A stretch of 64,000 nucleotides of DNA from Dallia pectoralis (lineage: Eukaryota; Chordata; Actinopteri; Esociformes; Umbridae). Below the pieces are notes generated by a model. That model was not told the origin of the DNA. It did not search any database and was given only the letters and a program-made list of their open reading frames with translations. Below, one piece after another: positions 52,916-64,000 of this stretch. The position numbers were made by a program, and so were the translations under genes. How positions within the stretch are numbered: the stretch's first letter is position 1; every line of letters starts with the position of its first letter. The stretch is from assembly GCA_029465975.1 (NCBI GenBank), contig CM055749.1, positions 13,947,641 through 14,011,640 of the forward strand, in the 5' to 3' direction.

Positions 52916-54170
52916 TATAACCAAACCATTTGAAACAAAGATTGTTTGGTGTCTGTAGCATGAATGGCAGAGAAGGTTGTGTTAATAGGACAACAAATTT
53001 TAAATGTGTAAATAATGTTAATTGAGATATACAATAGGATATACTGTATGATATAGGATACGATCATATACGATACATGTTCATCAGTTCTTAGTTATAT
53101 ATATAGTTATATTCTTAGTGAGCCTAAACATGTGAAGCAAAGGAAGTTTGGTCTCTTCAGCTTCAACGGTTCAACTGAGGCTATCTGAAAGAAAAGTGAA
53201 TGTCTTTGAGTCAGAATTCAGAAGCTTTCTGTGATGAATGACATTTAGGTTCGCAACTAGCATATAGCATAGCATAACGTTCCTGTGAAAGGTGGTTGAA
53301 TGAAAATACTGTAGTTGACATATTCAAGGCAACACATACATATATGCCTTATTGGGAAAGGTTACATGGAAATGAGGCAGATCCTTTTTTAGAGGCTATA
53401 GTTTTGAAAGTCTACATGCTGGCTTCTGGCGGTTCTTCAACACATTCGGGTCAGGCAGTCATTCAGTACAGATAATTAAAAAACACTAACCATAGTCCGA
53501 ACTCTAAAGGGTAAATAACTGTGAAATTATTTTGAAACCTGAGAGTGTGGTTCACTTCCTGACACATGTGCACATGGCCAACTCCCCTGCCCTCTGCCCT
53601 CTGTGTGAGTGTCCCATGGGCCCCTGTGGCCATCTCCTCTGGAGTCCGGGGAGTGTCCAGGACAAGGTCAAGGGTCAAAGTGTTGACAGCGAGCACCTTG
53701 CTGCGAGAGACCTGTCCATCCTGCAACCCTAACAAAGGAGGGTAGGGGTACCCCCCCCACCCACTGTCCCCCCCACTCCCCGTCCTGCTCTATACAGGAC
53801 ACACAGACAAAACCCCCGGGACACAGCCTCCTCTTATGAAAACATGTGTAGGGTCACAGGTTGACCCAGGAGATCACACACTACTTTCATCCCAGGGACC
53901 GCAAATAAGGGAAGGTGGATTCACCCTGGTGAAGGGAGAGTCTATTCTGTTTTCTTACAATGGTCCCTGATTTCATGTTCATTTTACCACCTCTTGTTGC
54001 TTTCTTTGTATGCAAAACATACCTGTGCCTGTATTTAGGCCACAGGATTATGCAATATACAAGATGGCAAAAGAAAGATATTAGAAACTCCAATGGATTC
54101 CACAATGCTGTGTATGTTGTCATATAAGAGACCCCAAGTAAAAAAAAGTATGTTGTTGGTAAAAAAAGGT
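52916..54170. other. Intergenic with a GC-richer patch
   Basis: 52916-53500 and 53900-54170 are AT-rich without features. 53540-53830 is clearly richer in G+C, with open frames on both strands (53463-53735 minus, 53532-53732 plus). I saw no domain in either and no convincing paired splice sites, so no gene is called. Confidence 0.4.
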
Positions 54171-54184
54171 ATGCTGTTGGTACT

Positions 54185-54535
54185 CCTGCAGTCTCCAAAA
54201 ACATGCCGACCCACCAAAGCTTGTCCCCTAAAGTGGTCCTGTGGTATCTGGCAACAACACATTAGCAACTGAAGTCATGTAAGTTGCAAGGTGGAGCCAC
54301 TGGGATTGGACCTGTTGGTCCAGCAGCACATCCCCAGATGCACAAACAGATGGAGGTCTAGAGAATTAGGAGGCCAGGGGAGCAATTTGAACTCCTCATC
54401 ATGTTCTGAACAATGTGTGGCATTATCCTGCTGAAAGAGGCCACAGCCATCAGAGAGTACCATTGCAATAAAGCAGGGTTCCTGGTCTGCAACGATCTTT
54501 ATGTTGATAGCACATGAATGCACAGACCCAGATCA
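54185..54535 (-). mobile_element. Tc1-like transposase C-terminal fragment
   Basis: Minus strand frame 54523-54275 contains GLFQQDNAT, EHDEEFKLLPWPPNSLDL and an HLG-C stretch, the second Asp and final acidic part of a Tc1-type DDE domain. The SPDLNPIEHLW-type block is degraded. It is the same kind of remnant as the one in the caprin1 intron at 34690-34860. Confidence 0.7.
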
Positions 54536-54544
54536 TCACACCCT

Positions 54545-54780
54545 CTCCACTGGGGCTATATAGCACGCTAGTTTGGTTTGCACTTTGCTTCTCATTATTT
54601 CAAGTCACGTTAACGGAGTGGGCGAGTGTTTGTTGTGGTTTTCTGCACAAGTTGCTTTTTATCCAGTGTATGTTTTCCATTTGTGTTTGTTGGTTTTAAT
54701 TAAGTAAAAACCCATTGAATGGTTACACCGGCTCAGCTTATGGCTTATTCCTACACTTCACCATAACTATTTGTGACAGT
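54545..54780 (+). mobile_element. Possible partial LTR
   Basis: Contains 'ggggctatatagcacg' (TATA-like), 'ttaattaagtaaaaaccc' and ends 'actatttgtgaca', the kind of 3' border seen in the solo LTR at 49262-49696 and at 58560-58810. The left border and any target duplication were not found. Confidence 0.3.
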
Positions 54781-54931
54781 GATGTAGAAGAACGGTGGCT
54801 TATCGGACCCGGGAAACTCATTCCACTGGTCCAAGGTCCAGTTCTGATGCTCACATGCCCGTTGTAGGTTTAAGATGGAAAGAGGTCATCATGAGCACTT
54901 TTATCCCTCTGCGGCTTCACAGCCCCGTACG

Positions 54932-55080
54932 CAGTAGGGTGCAATGTAGGGTGCGATGCATGGTGCGATGTAGGGTTCGATACATGGTGCGATACAGGGT
55001 GCGATACAGGGTGCGATACAGGTGTGCGATACAGGGTGCGATGTAGGGTTCGATACAGGGTGCGAAGCAGGGTGCGATGA
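54932..55080. repeat. 12-bp minisatellite
   Basis: About twelve copies of 'gtgcgatacagg' and relatives (gatgtagg, gatacatg). Twelve is a multiple of three, so the repeat is open in several frames on both strands and yields chance repetitive peptides such as RYRVRYRV. Confidence 0.9.
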
Positions 55081-56835
55081 TAATAAAGGTAGTACTCTTT
55101 CGATACTAAAACTGTAAACATTTTGTTGTGGCAGTTGTAGCAGCTTCTGCTTGAACATCAACACTGCGGTTGCTGAAAAGGTATTAATTGAAGGTTGAAA
55201 ATTACATTTATCTTTTTTACTATGTTCAATTCTATTAAATTAGGCTAAAAACTATAGCAATCTAATAATCTGCTAAACCCAATAATGATCTCTTTATATT
55301 CATTAACTATGGTTCTGTCATAAATGTAGGGTATACATTTCGCCATACATAACCTAGCCGCCATGCTAATTTTCGCCATATTTAACATGTTTGATTTATG
55401 TTAAATCCGTTAGTGAAATACATTTTTATATTCACAGATTTCCAAACTTTCCATTCAGATTTTTCATTGACACTTTTTATATATTAAAGAGGATAACTTT
55501 AGCTAGTTTAAAACTCTGAACTTCACACAGATGCTTCACCAATAGCTTTTCTCGGTTCTATCCATAAGGGAAACATTGACACAGAATGCTTCTCACAAAA
55601 CACCACAATGCTGTACAAGAATATGTCTGCTGGAGCTAAGAAGCGTGAGGGCGAGACCTCCGCTTTAACAGATGTCTCCAGCCTGAATGTTTACCTAATG
55701 TCTATCCTTAACTCAGAGCAACGAGCTCAGCCAATACTCAGACAGATAGGGCCATTGTGGACCTACACAATAACAAACCAAACGTGCATTCCCTCTTTGT
55801 CATGCACACATTTATGTAACTCTGAATGAAAGTCGTTGCCGCGAACAAAACATACTTTTTGGGGGCTGATTTGCTGCCTCATGGCCTATCTCAATTGAAA
55901 ATGTAGAATTGTACCAAATAGAAAATTTTAGGCCATCTGTCAAGCATATTGTTACACAAACCAGTCACTTAATATGCTGAACTTCCAGAAAAAGTCTTAA
56001 GGATAACATTAAAAACAGCTGCCCAGTCAATCCTACATGAACATTAAACATATACAACTATACATTAACCCATGTTTTGTCATTCCCAACCACACAACGG
56101 CTAATGCTATTCATGTAATGCAACTGACTGTGACAAAAATACTTTGCTGTCACGAAACCTTAGGTGCGTTGTGCAGATTGAGCCAAGTGCAGAGCCAGAT
56201 ATAACGTTTAATGGGTTTTAATTTATATCAAATAAACACTGAACGACATTGAAAACATATAGACTGATATTTTAAATTAAAACGCACATAACAAGCTACT
56301 TACTAAATAATCAAACAAACAGCTATATGAACATAACTCACCTATACAGACGTAACATGACAAGCAACTCAGAAAACAAAACAAGGAAACTATTGATCTA
56401 CTTATCATCACAAACTGAAAGAAATCGTGGCCCAGCTATATTAAAAAATTGACGTTAGAACCTTATGACTGTTACAGTACCCCCTCTCAAAGGGATGATT
56501 TCCAGACAGTCCAGGTATAAAATGGTGTGAAGGGAGGGAGCTGCGGGGGGGGGGCTTTGCTGGGGGCCGCTAATGCGGTTGCTTAAGAACCAGAGGCGGC
56601 TCTTCCAGTCTCTAAAGACTGGTAGGAGTTGCTGTTGCTCCCCGCTAGCAGAGGGCGATGCTGGACAGTCCTCTGCGACCTCAGACAAAACCGGCGTTAA
56701 AGCCGAAATTTGCTTTCAATACTATGCAAAGAAAAAATTTATTGATAATAACTCTAGCCTTAGCAGCTGTCACATAGTGGTTAAACCGATCACAGCCAAA
56801 ACCCCAAAGCAGCAGGCAACTAAATGTATTTAGTA
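55081..56835. other. Intergenic, no feature recognised
   Basis: AT-rich. A less AT-rich patch at 56510-56690 with a run of nine G was checked for exons; none was supported. Confidence 0.45.
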
Positions 56836-56839
56836 CCTT

Positions 56840-57260
56840 CAAATCCCATCGATAAATTGCCAGATGGCATGTAGGAGACTCTGAGACCAAGTGGAAAAAA
56901 GATTCTATGGTCTGATGAGACCAAAAGAGAGCTTTACAGTCTCAATGCAAAGCACCAGAGTATGTTTAGTTCCTATCATGAGAACAACAAGCATATCGTG
57001 AGGCATGGTGGTGGCAGGATCATGCAATTGGGATGCTTCTCTCTGTCGGGCCCTGGAAAGTTTGGGAAGTTGGATGGAAACATTGATGCAACACAGACAC
57101 AGAGAATTCCAAAAAAAACTGCCAGAAATGTGAAACATTGGCGAAGATTCATCTTCCAGCAGGACAATGATCACAAACAAACATATTGAGCTACACTGGA
57201 AAAGATAAACGGGTAAGATGTCCTAAAAAGTGACCCCAAACTCTTTAAAAAGAGAGGCCC
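56840..57260 (+). mobile_element. Degenerate Tc1-like transposon remnant
   Basis: 'ttctatggtctgatgagacc' (56902-56921) marks the first catalytic Asp region, 'gcatggtggtggcaggatca' (57003-57022) the GGG block, and FQQDNDH-type sequence near 57150-57170 the second Asp. Frames are broken. Plus orientation; the copy is less decayed than that at 190-600. Confidence 0.75.
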
Positions 57261-58555
57261 CAAACATCACACCTCACAGGCTTCAAAACAATTTAGAACC
57301 ATCTGATGCTGATAATGTTATGCAAATTGGTTGCAGGCAACAATTCAGATAGCAATGTTTTCTGAATAAATTACAGAACTGTCCAGCAATTTGCCAGATG
57401 TGCAATTGTTGTCTCTTGTTTTTGGTGTGATAATAATTTACATGATCTGTTCACTATGTTATAATACAGAATACGCACATATAAGCACATAATAATTAAA
57501 GCTTGATTACAGCCAGTTGTCTAGATCATAATCTACAATCACAGTTACTAAGAGTCAGTCTATGCTGGCCATTCATATACATTGTAGAGCATTGTACAGG
57601 CTGAGTTTGCTAAAAAAAAATACAATTCACTTTCAGAAACAGCTCTCTCGTGATGCCACTTTTATAAAACAGCCAGTGTTGTTGCAAATGGCACATCCTC
57701 CCAGCTCAGTGTTTGTAACTTGTAATGCCTTTAGAGTTGCAGTAGGCCTCATGCTGGGCTTCTAACCAGTGTCTCGATCGTATACTCAGTGTTTGTGGAA
57801 TGTTCAAGACAGATGATCAGTTCTGCCATATTCTCTGCATCTCCTAATAAAAGATTAAATCTGCACTGTTGCATATTCGATGCTTTTGGCATGTTCCCAG
57901 TGCTTGAAGTGGGGCGGCACTTTTCCATTTTACTCTTAAGCGTACCGACACTTTTTGTTGCGTACCTCTACGTCTCACATGCAGCCGGTACTCTACCACT
58001 GACAGAAAAAACGTCAGTGTCGGAGAGATTTGTAATGCCCTAACGTAACGTTAAATAAACTACACTACCCAGAGGGCAATTCGTGACTTACTAAAGATCT
58101 TGACGAATCACGTAAAGGCAAGCAGTCGGTTCACCCATCAGGAGCTGTCTGATGGCTGCAGCTTCCGCCTGAGAGTAAAAATATTTTTCACTGGTGAAAT
58201 CCAAAACCCAGAAACTTAGAAAAAGTGTGTCGAATTTGAAATTGTAAGTCAGCCTGGCTTCAGAAAGGCTATAAAAGAACGCGTGTGCCAGAGCCAGACG
58301 TGTCAACAGATGTAACGTTAATCCAACCAGAAACATTGTTAGAGTTGATCTGAGCGGAACTGCTAACACGCGCACACGCGCACACACACACATGTTTAAA
58401 TGAATTTGTTGATAATAAATAACAATAAATTGTTGTTGAACCAGAAAAATCTCTATTTTTTCCACTGTTAAATGTAATGATATGCAAATGAGTACCGGCA
58501 CCTTTTTTCCCACTTCAAGGACTGCATGTTCCTATACCCTATCAATGATTGGTGC
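57261..58555. other. Intergenic, no gene recognised
   Basis: AT-rich sequence with a CA run at 58366-58392. The minus-strand frame 58091-58513 covers that run and has no recognised domain. Confidence 0.5.
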
Positions 58556-58559
58556 TGAT

Positions 58560-58812
58560 TTGAAGACACTTATGGTCATGTCTTGACACCGCAGGATGGC
58601 CGTGCACGTGAAATCCAACGCCCTCTCCTCTGTTTAGCACACAGACACTTGTTTCACAATGTGTCGTATTTGTCAGTCTTTGATTGGCATTAGCCAACAT
58701 AACGTTTGCCTATTTGTTGTTTTGTTTTGTGTTTTTTGTTATAGTTACATTTTTATGAATAAATGTCCTTTGTTTGCTCTGCGCTTGTGTCTGACTCCCC
58801 ATTTGTGACACT
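58560..58812 (+). mobile_element. Probable LTR fragment
   Basis: Contains 'tatgaataaatgtccttt' (poly(A) signal AATAAA near 58758) followed by 'ctctgcgcttgtgtctgact' and the terminal 'ccccatttgtgaca', a typical R-U5 end of fish Ty3-type LTRs in plus orientation. The left border was not found. Confidence 0.45.
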
Positions 58813-59089
58813 TACTCTGGATTTGTTTGGAATGTTCTTTTGTCTACAATGCTGTTGTTCTTAGAAATAATACAAACCAACTGTGGGACATCCTACAGAC
58901 TACTAAGTATTTATTAAAGGGGTAATCTAGAATCTTAGTCAGGGACAGGCAGAGTTCAGTTCACTGTGGTCAGATGGCTGGAGGTACAAAACGTAGGCTG
59001 GTTCGTGGTCGGGGACAAGCAGGGTTCGGTACACAGAGGACAGATGGCTGGTACAGATGGCAGGTACAGAGGAGAAGACAGGCTTGTGG

Positions 59090-59290
59090 TTGAGACGCAT
59101 GCAATTGTCAAGGCTGGTTATCTTATACCATTATCTGTTGTTTGAATGCATGGTCGAGAGAATTCTAACCAACTGTGGCACAGTCTGGTACAGCAGTTGC
59201 TCTGCGGCTGACCGTAAGTCCCTGCAGCAGGTGGTGAAAACCATTATACCCAACACTGAGGTGCAGGGGGCAGCCCTAATCAGTTACCTG
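59090..59290 (+). mobile_element. C-terminal fragment of a non-LTR retrotransposon ORF2
   Basis: The frame reads LTNCGTVWYSSCSAADRKSL then QQVVKTII, which matches the conserved stretch after the RT domain of fish LINEs of the L2/Rex1/I-like groups (W(F/Y)..C...DR..LQ.VV). The following 'cggcgcccggggagcaatta' and 'cttgctcaaggacagaacga' form another common fish repeat. Confidence 0.55.
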
Positions 59291-59704
59291 ATTCGACTTC
59301 CACGTCAACGGCGCCCGGGGAGCAATTAGGGTTAACTGTCTTGCTCAAGGACAGAACGACTAAGGGTTTTTCATCTTGATGGTGCGGGGGATAAGTACCA
59401 GGGACCTTCCAGACCCAAGCCCTATTACCTAGTCCAAGTGGGCTGATTACTTTAAAGAGGCACTGTAGACAGAACAGAGTGGAGCGCCTGCCCAAACATG
59501 AAGACATCAGGATCGTTTCTCCTGGGCCATAATGCTCTCCTACAGCTGTTATTTAAAGGTTGTATTATCTATGCTGGTGTGTAGGATGTGTGTTCAGCCA
59601 AGTAAACTCAGAAAGTGTTGCTGTTAGCAGTCTGCCATATTGTTATACCATGGATATGGCATAACCAATTAATAAGAGCTTCAAGGCAATTCGGGGCTTT
59701 ATAT

Positions 59705-60260
59705 TTTTTTATATTTAACCTTTAGGCCGATTGAAAACACATTTTCATTTGCAATGGTGACCTGGACAAGGTTTGATATATATATATTTATTGCACTCAA
59801 CCACTGAGCTAACAACTCCTCCAAGATAAAGCAAAATGTGCGAGACAACATACACAATAAGTACACAGAACACAAGTGCAAATAGCAGTGGGATTCAACA
59901 TGGCAATACTGGATCAAGTAGAGAGTCAATATACAGTTAAAACAGGATGAGGTATAAGTAGGTCAGCAGCAATGAGCAGCATTGATATGAGCAGCATTGA
60001 TAATAACAATACAAAAAACAGTCTAAATACAGAATGTCAAAGTTAAAGTGTATCTAGCAGATACGTCATTAGTGTGCACAAATTGTGTGACCGTGATGGT
60101 GGGAGGAAGAGCATTTGAGCATGCCTGAGAAAATAGAATAATTCAAAGAATACAAACAGGTATGACAGCAGTACAGGTGAAAATGATCCACTGGGCAAAT
60201 TGGGCATGTCAACAAGTAAAAGGGGTGTGCGTGAAAACCAGATGACAGTTAGCACGTACA
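59705..60260. repeat. Interspersed repeat also seen near 12.0 kb
   Basis: 'taggccgattgaaaacacat' followed by 'ttgcaatggtgacctggaca' corresponds to 12014-12065. Further on, 'gatggtgggaggaagagcat' corresponds to 'atgggggaaagagcattt' near 12138. This copy has an additional 300-bp middle part. The family was not identified. Confidence 0.55.
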
Positions 60261-61213
60261 GTGATTCAACAAAAGTTCAGACAGAAGAAGTTTAATGGCA
60301 ATGGGAGTTTTTTGTAATTCGTTTCAATCATTGACTAAGGCAATATACCTGCTTGATCGTAGACTGCGGGTGGTTAAAGCTTTGGTGACTAGAGAGCTTA
60401 TTAGTATAGCAGGACTTTGTCTAGCAAAGACTTGTAAATGAGTGGGTACCAGTGAGTAAAACTTAGATTGTTTTACGACGGCCAGACAGCTAATGCATAA
60501 AGATTGCAGTGGTGGTGGTTTTATGGGGCATTGGTAAAAAAAATGTACAACAGTATGGTAAACCACATAAAAAAAAATCAGGAGAGTTTACGGCAGTTCT
60601 ATAAATTACATCACCGAAAGCAGGCTAAAGAGATGAAATGTAAGACAGATACTATTATTCCATGTCAAGATTTCACTTTCTGCTCATCCCTACCTCATGA
60701 ACTAATGCTAATCATTTTTTAATTGCTAAATTGAGGTCGTTCATCACTATAGCAACCTGTTATATATTCAAAATTCCATTAACGTAATTTTTTTAACCCA
60801 CGAGATAATATCAAAAGTCCCCCCTCAAGTTAAAGTCTGACCTCATCCATTTATTTAATCAAAACACACAGCTCTTGTTAGCTGATGTCGGGTAGATGGA
60901 TTTAATCTACTGTAGAAATACTTGTTTTTCTTACTCTAAACCGTATGGGGCGTTTTTCGTTTTTCGTTGGGGAGTGGTCCTTCAAAACATGTGAATGGTT
61001 CTATAACTAAAGCCAGCTGTGGCGCCAGTGTGTGTGTGTGTGATGACAAAGTGCTGCATGTGTGTATTCATATGGAAGTGGGAGTAAATAATCTCAGTGC
61101 CTTCCTTTCCTAAAAAGAAAAGAAAGAAAACTGTTTGCACTATTTTTATGCCCGAAAAGTTTTGAGACATAAACACAGAGACGTACTGTGTCTAATACCT
61201 TAATATTACATCC
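60261..61213. other. Upstream flank of alx4
   Basis: AT-rich, with a GT run at 61029-61041. It should include the alx4 promoter and 5' UTR. An in-frame TAA lies 24 bases before the ATG at 61214, so the coding frame does not extend upstream. No core promoter could be fixed. Confidence 0.4.
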
Positions 61214-61514
61214 ATGGATTCATATTATTGCCCTTCCGGATCGAGAGGTAGAGATCATCAGATAAACCAGTTTAGGACATTCCAGACGAGTGACCTCAAA
61301 TGCAGCCGCACGTTCCTGCCAAACAAAGGTCAGGCTTATGGAGACAGACTTAGGAGCCCATTCCACAAGTGCCAGTCATTGGATGCCACCGCAGGGGAAG
61401 GCACCTTCAACAAAAAACATGTCTTAATGCAGAAGTCTTATTGTAAAACACCCTCCGCAGGAACCAAACTCCATGAAGAAAAGATACACAACGGATCTCT
61501 CACACCCGGTTATG
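61214..61514 (+). CDS. alx4: ALX4-type paired-class homeobox protein, first coding exon (partial gene)
   Basis: Encodes the N-terminus of an aristaless-like homeobox transcription factor involved in craniofacial and limb patterning. The 100-codon exon starts MDSYYCPSGSRGRDHQ and includes FRTFQTSDL, FLPNKGQAYGD, GTFNK and YCKTPSAGTKLHEE. It ends in TAT G|GTGAGT, a strong donor, phase 1. The order of blocks (MD-YY, FR-F, TFL, G-GD, G-FNK, CKTP-G-KL-E) follows the exon 1 product of vertebrate ALX4, but it is shorter: it lacks the upstream MNAETCVSYC start and the long Pro/Gln run. The homeodomain exons would lie right of the window. The reduced N-terminus may point to the alx4b paralogue; this was not resolved. 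The assignment is by remembered similarity. Confidence 0.75.
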
Positions 61515-61621
61515 GTGAGTAGGCTGCTTAAGCGCTTTCCTGTTTCAAAATGAGAATTCCCCTTGTTCAGTAATGTTTACTGTTGTGGAGAAACCTCATC
61601 AAATGGGACATAAATAAAGCA

Positions 61622-62062
61622 TGGGTTCTGTATACACTGGCTGGTGTAAAGCTTGGGTTCTGTATACATTGGTATACATATAGGTAAAGCTTGGGTTCTG
61701 TATACACTGTCTGGTATACATATCGGTAAAGCTTGGGTTCTGTATACACTGTCTGATTTACATGTAGGTAAAGCTTGGGTTCTGTATACACTGTCTGGTA
61801 TACATATAGGTAAAGCTTGGGTTCTGTATACACTGTCTGGTATACATATCGGTAAAGCTTGGGTTCTGTATACACTGTCTGGTATACATAGGTAAAGCTT
61901 GGGTTCTGTATACACTGTCTGGTATACATAGGTAAAGCTTGGGTTCTGTATACACTGTCTGGTATACATATAAAACTTGGGTTCTGTATACACTGTCTGG
62001 TACATATAAAGCTTGGGTTCTGTATACACTGTCTGGTATTTATATAGGTAAAGCTTGGGTTC
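61622..62062. repeat. 38-42-bp minisatellite in alx4 intron 1, about 11 units
   Basis: Unit 'aaagcttgggttctgtatac' followed by 'actgtctggtatacatatagg'. It begins about 105 bases after the alx4 exon 1 donor. Units vary in the last bases (tatcgg, tgtagg, ta only), which gives spacings of 38-42 bp. Because 42 is a multiple of three, long chance frames appear on both strands. Confidence 0.95.
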
Positions 62063-64000
62063 TGGTTTGCTTATTGCCTTCTCCCAAACATAAACCGTTT
62101 CGTTTAAATTGACACACTCGCCTGATGATAAGTTTAACTAATGCCTGTAGCAATTATTCTGGGTGTAAGAATAATATCACTAGGCAAATTATTTTGCCCC
62201 TGCAAAATAATTTGCAAACTCAATGTGCTGAATATTTTACAGCCAAATTAACGATCAGAAGTATCTTTATTAATGCTGTAAATAAGAAACATCCGGTAAT
62301 CACATTTCCCCACGATTGAATTAAATTATCATATATCTAATGCGATAATCTGCATTTTAAATCTTTAAATCGGACAATTGAATTAACACGTTTTCATCAT
62401 GAACAGGCTACATACCGAGGGTGGAAGTGAGAGGTCTAATGATCACTATATGCTGATATAGGCTGAACAATTGACATCTGAGATATTTTGGAATGAAATA
62501 GGCTACATTATGGAAAAGCCGAAACTATATATTAAGATGATTATTCTGAGCTATAGCCATACTTTATCAACCACCCGGAGAGCAGGGTTTCTGCACATTT
62601 TCATTGTGAATATATTCTTCAGGTCTAACAAATGGCAGATTCTGAGCGCAGGAAAATCCACTAAATCCAAGGTTTTTTTCTTATCATGTGTGAGCATGTA
62701 GGTGGTATGAAAAAACAAATGAGGATGCACTTAGAGGAAGCATCTAAAATGCCCTAAAAGCTTGTATCTCAAACCTGTCCAAAATTATATATTTTTTTAT
62801 CTAAACACTAAAGCAGTGCCAAAAGCAGTGAAAGAGAGATATGATTCTTACAGATAAAAAAATAAACTTTTCATATAGCATATTAACAAATAGCATACGC
62901 AAACGGTAATTATAACTATATTTAGCTCTTGCAAAATATTAAATGTGACCCACAAAAATTATAAATATACTAATTAATTATTTTAAAAGTAAGGACAAAT
63001 GGACATTTTATTTCAGCTTTATATCTTCACCCAAATTCCACCATAAACGTTAGATCCAATTCAAAATCACATGCAGCACAAAATAACACCTCAATTTAAA
63101 TGTTCTTTAAGGAATGTGGTTTACCAATTTACTTTAATTGCTTCTGTAAATCGCTATTCATTTGAGGGTTTGCTAAAAAAGTCGGACAGAGAGCACAGTT
63201 CACCATTGAAATTTGAAAGATGGAGTCAGCAATGATTTAATCATGTTGAAGAGATTATGTGATGAAGGGTCATTTTGAAGAGATGTTCACACAATGAAAT
63301 TATCCACATTGATTTATTACACATAACAATCATCATTATAAGTTAATTTAAAAGTCACAGTCAACCTGATTAATTTAACCCATGTCGTTATTAGTAGGCT
63401 ATTAAACATATTGTTAATATTCAAATATAGGCTTTTGTTACATTATGATATTTTATTATGAAAGAAAATAACGTTGTCGATACATTTAATTATTATTGCA
63501 CAGCATCTAACATTCATTTTCATCTGTAATAGCTTACCCAAATCTTTACCAGCCTATGTGTCTAAGGGTTAGGCCTACTGGTTATTTACAATCGATGCCC
63601 AAAGTGATATTCCTACAATGTGACAAGCTATTCTGATAAAGAATAATATTCACTCCTAATGTCTAACTTATTCCTGTGTTATAGACCTTGGAATCGCAGG
63701 ATGGGCATTTACTTTCAAGATCAGAGCGACATAAAATATTTCCCGAAAATAATTGCTCGGTAGATAAAACAACAAAAATAAAAACGTTGTTCGATTATGT
63801 ACTGTAACACAAACGAATAATAGATGAAGAATTGCATTTGACATTTTCATTTTGAGAGTCCCAAAAATAAAAACATGTCACATTCGCGAAAAATACACCT
63901 GGAACACAGAGGCGCCTTAATTCCCAGTAGGCTATTTATTAATAATGTAGTGCGATATTGCGATAAACATATAAGGAATACACTTTCACCTACAGTTCAA
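62063..64000. other. alx4: alx4 first intron, right edge of window
   Basis: Very AT-rich, no exon recognised. No homeobox-coding sequence is present. Long introns of alx genes often hold conserved enhancers, but that cannot be judged from one sequence. Confidence 0.45.

Noticed and set aside
61567..62029. Long minus-strand frames (120 and 150 codons) of repeated YTEPKLY/YRTQAL peptides
   Set aside because: Produced by the 42-bp minisatellite in the alx4 intron, whose period is a multiple of three.

Overview
This is vertebrate nuclear DNA, almost certainly from a teleost fish. It has spliced protein genes with GT-AG introns, an AT-rich background, many decayed Tc1-like and hAT-like DNA transposons, an RTE/Rex3-like LINE, a 5S-rRNA-derived SINE, Ty3-type LTR debris and many minisatellites. 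The species cannot be fixed by eye; several repeat families resemble those I know from pike and salmonids, but that is weak evidence. There are no operons, CRISPR arrays or prokaryotic systems here.

Four genes can be supported. From left to right: rps13 (minus strand, CDS 6323-11555, six exons, complete 151-residue ribosomal protein uS15); nucb2 (plus strand, CDS 13608-20875, nucleobindin-2/nesfatin-1 precursor, with a tandemly triplicated 3' exon); caprin1 (minus strand, CDS 24666-36005, 17 coding exons, 656 residues); and the first coding exon of an alx4-type homeobox gene (plus strand, 61214-61514), whose homeodomain exons would lie beyond the right edge. rps13 and nucb2 are head to head. 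nucb2 and caprin1 are tail to tail. caprin1 and alx4 diverge across about 20 kb without a recognisable gene.

Regions: 1-6.3 kb is repeat-rich flank (Tc1 remnant, 5S SINE, hAT-type MITE). 6.3-11.6 kb is rps13. 11.6-13.6 kb is the shared 5' region of rps13 and nucb2. 13.6-20.9 kb is nucb2. 20.9-24.4 kb is the tail-to-tail spacer with a 72-bp minisatellite. 24.4-36.0 kb is caprin1, whose introns hold an 86-bp tandem array that copies a splice acceptor, a 5'-inverted Rex3-like LINE, and an hAT-like element nested in a Tc1-like remnant. 36-41.3 kb holds a 68-bp minisatellite of about 21 units and a possible non-coding first exon of caprin1. 41.3-61.2 kb is intergenic (solo LTR with target-site duplication, Ty3 reverse-transcriptase fragment, 19-bp array, several Tc1 remnants). 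61.2-64 kb is alx4 exon 1 and the start of its first intron, with a 38-42-bp minisatellite just after the donor.

The genes are unrelated in function: translation (rps13), secretory-pathway calcium binding and a secreted peptide (nucb2), mRNP/stress-granule regulation (caprin1) and craniofacial/limb patterning (alx4). Their shared interest is synteny, since the human counterparts all lie on 11p, and the way tandem duplication has acted on exon boundaries in both nucb2 and caprin1. Exon limits come from reading splice sites by eye and checking frame continuity; no alignment or database search was run.
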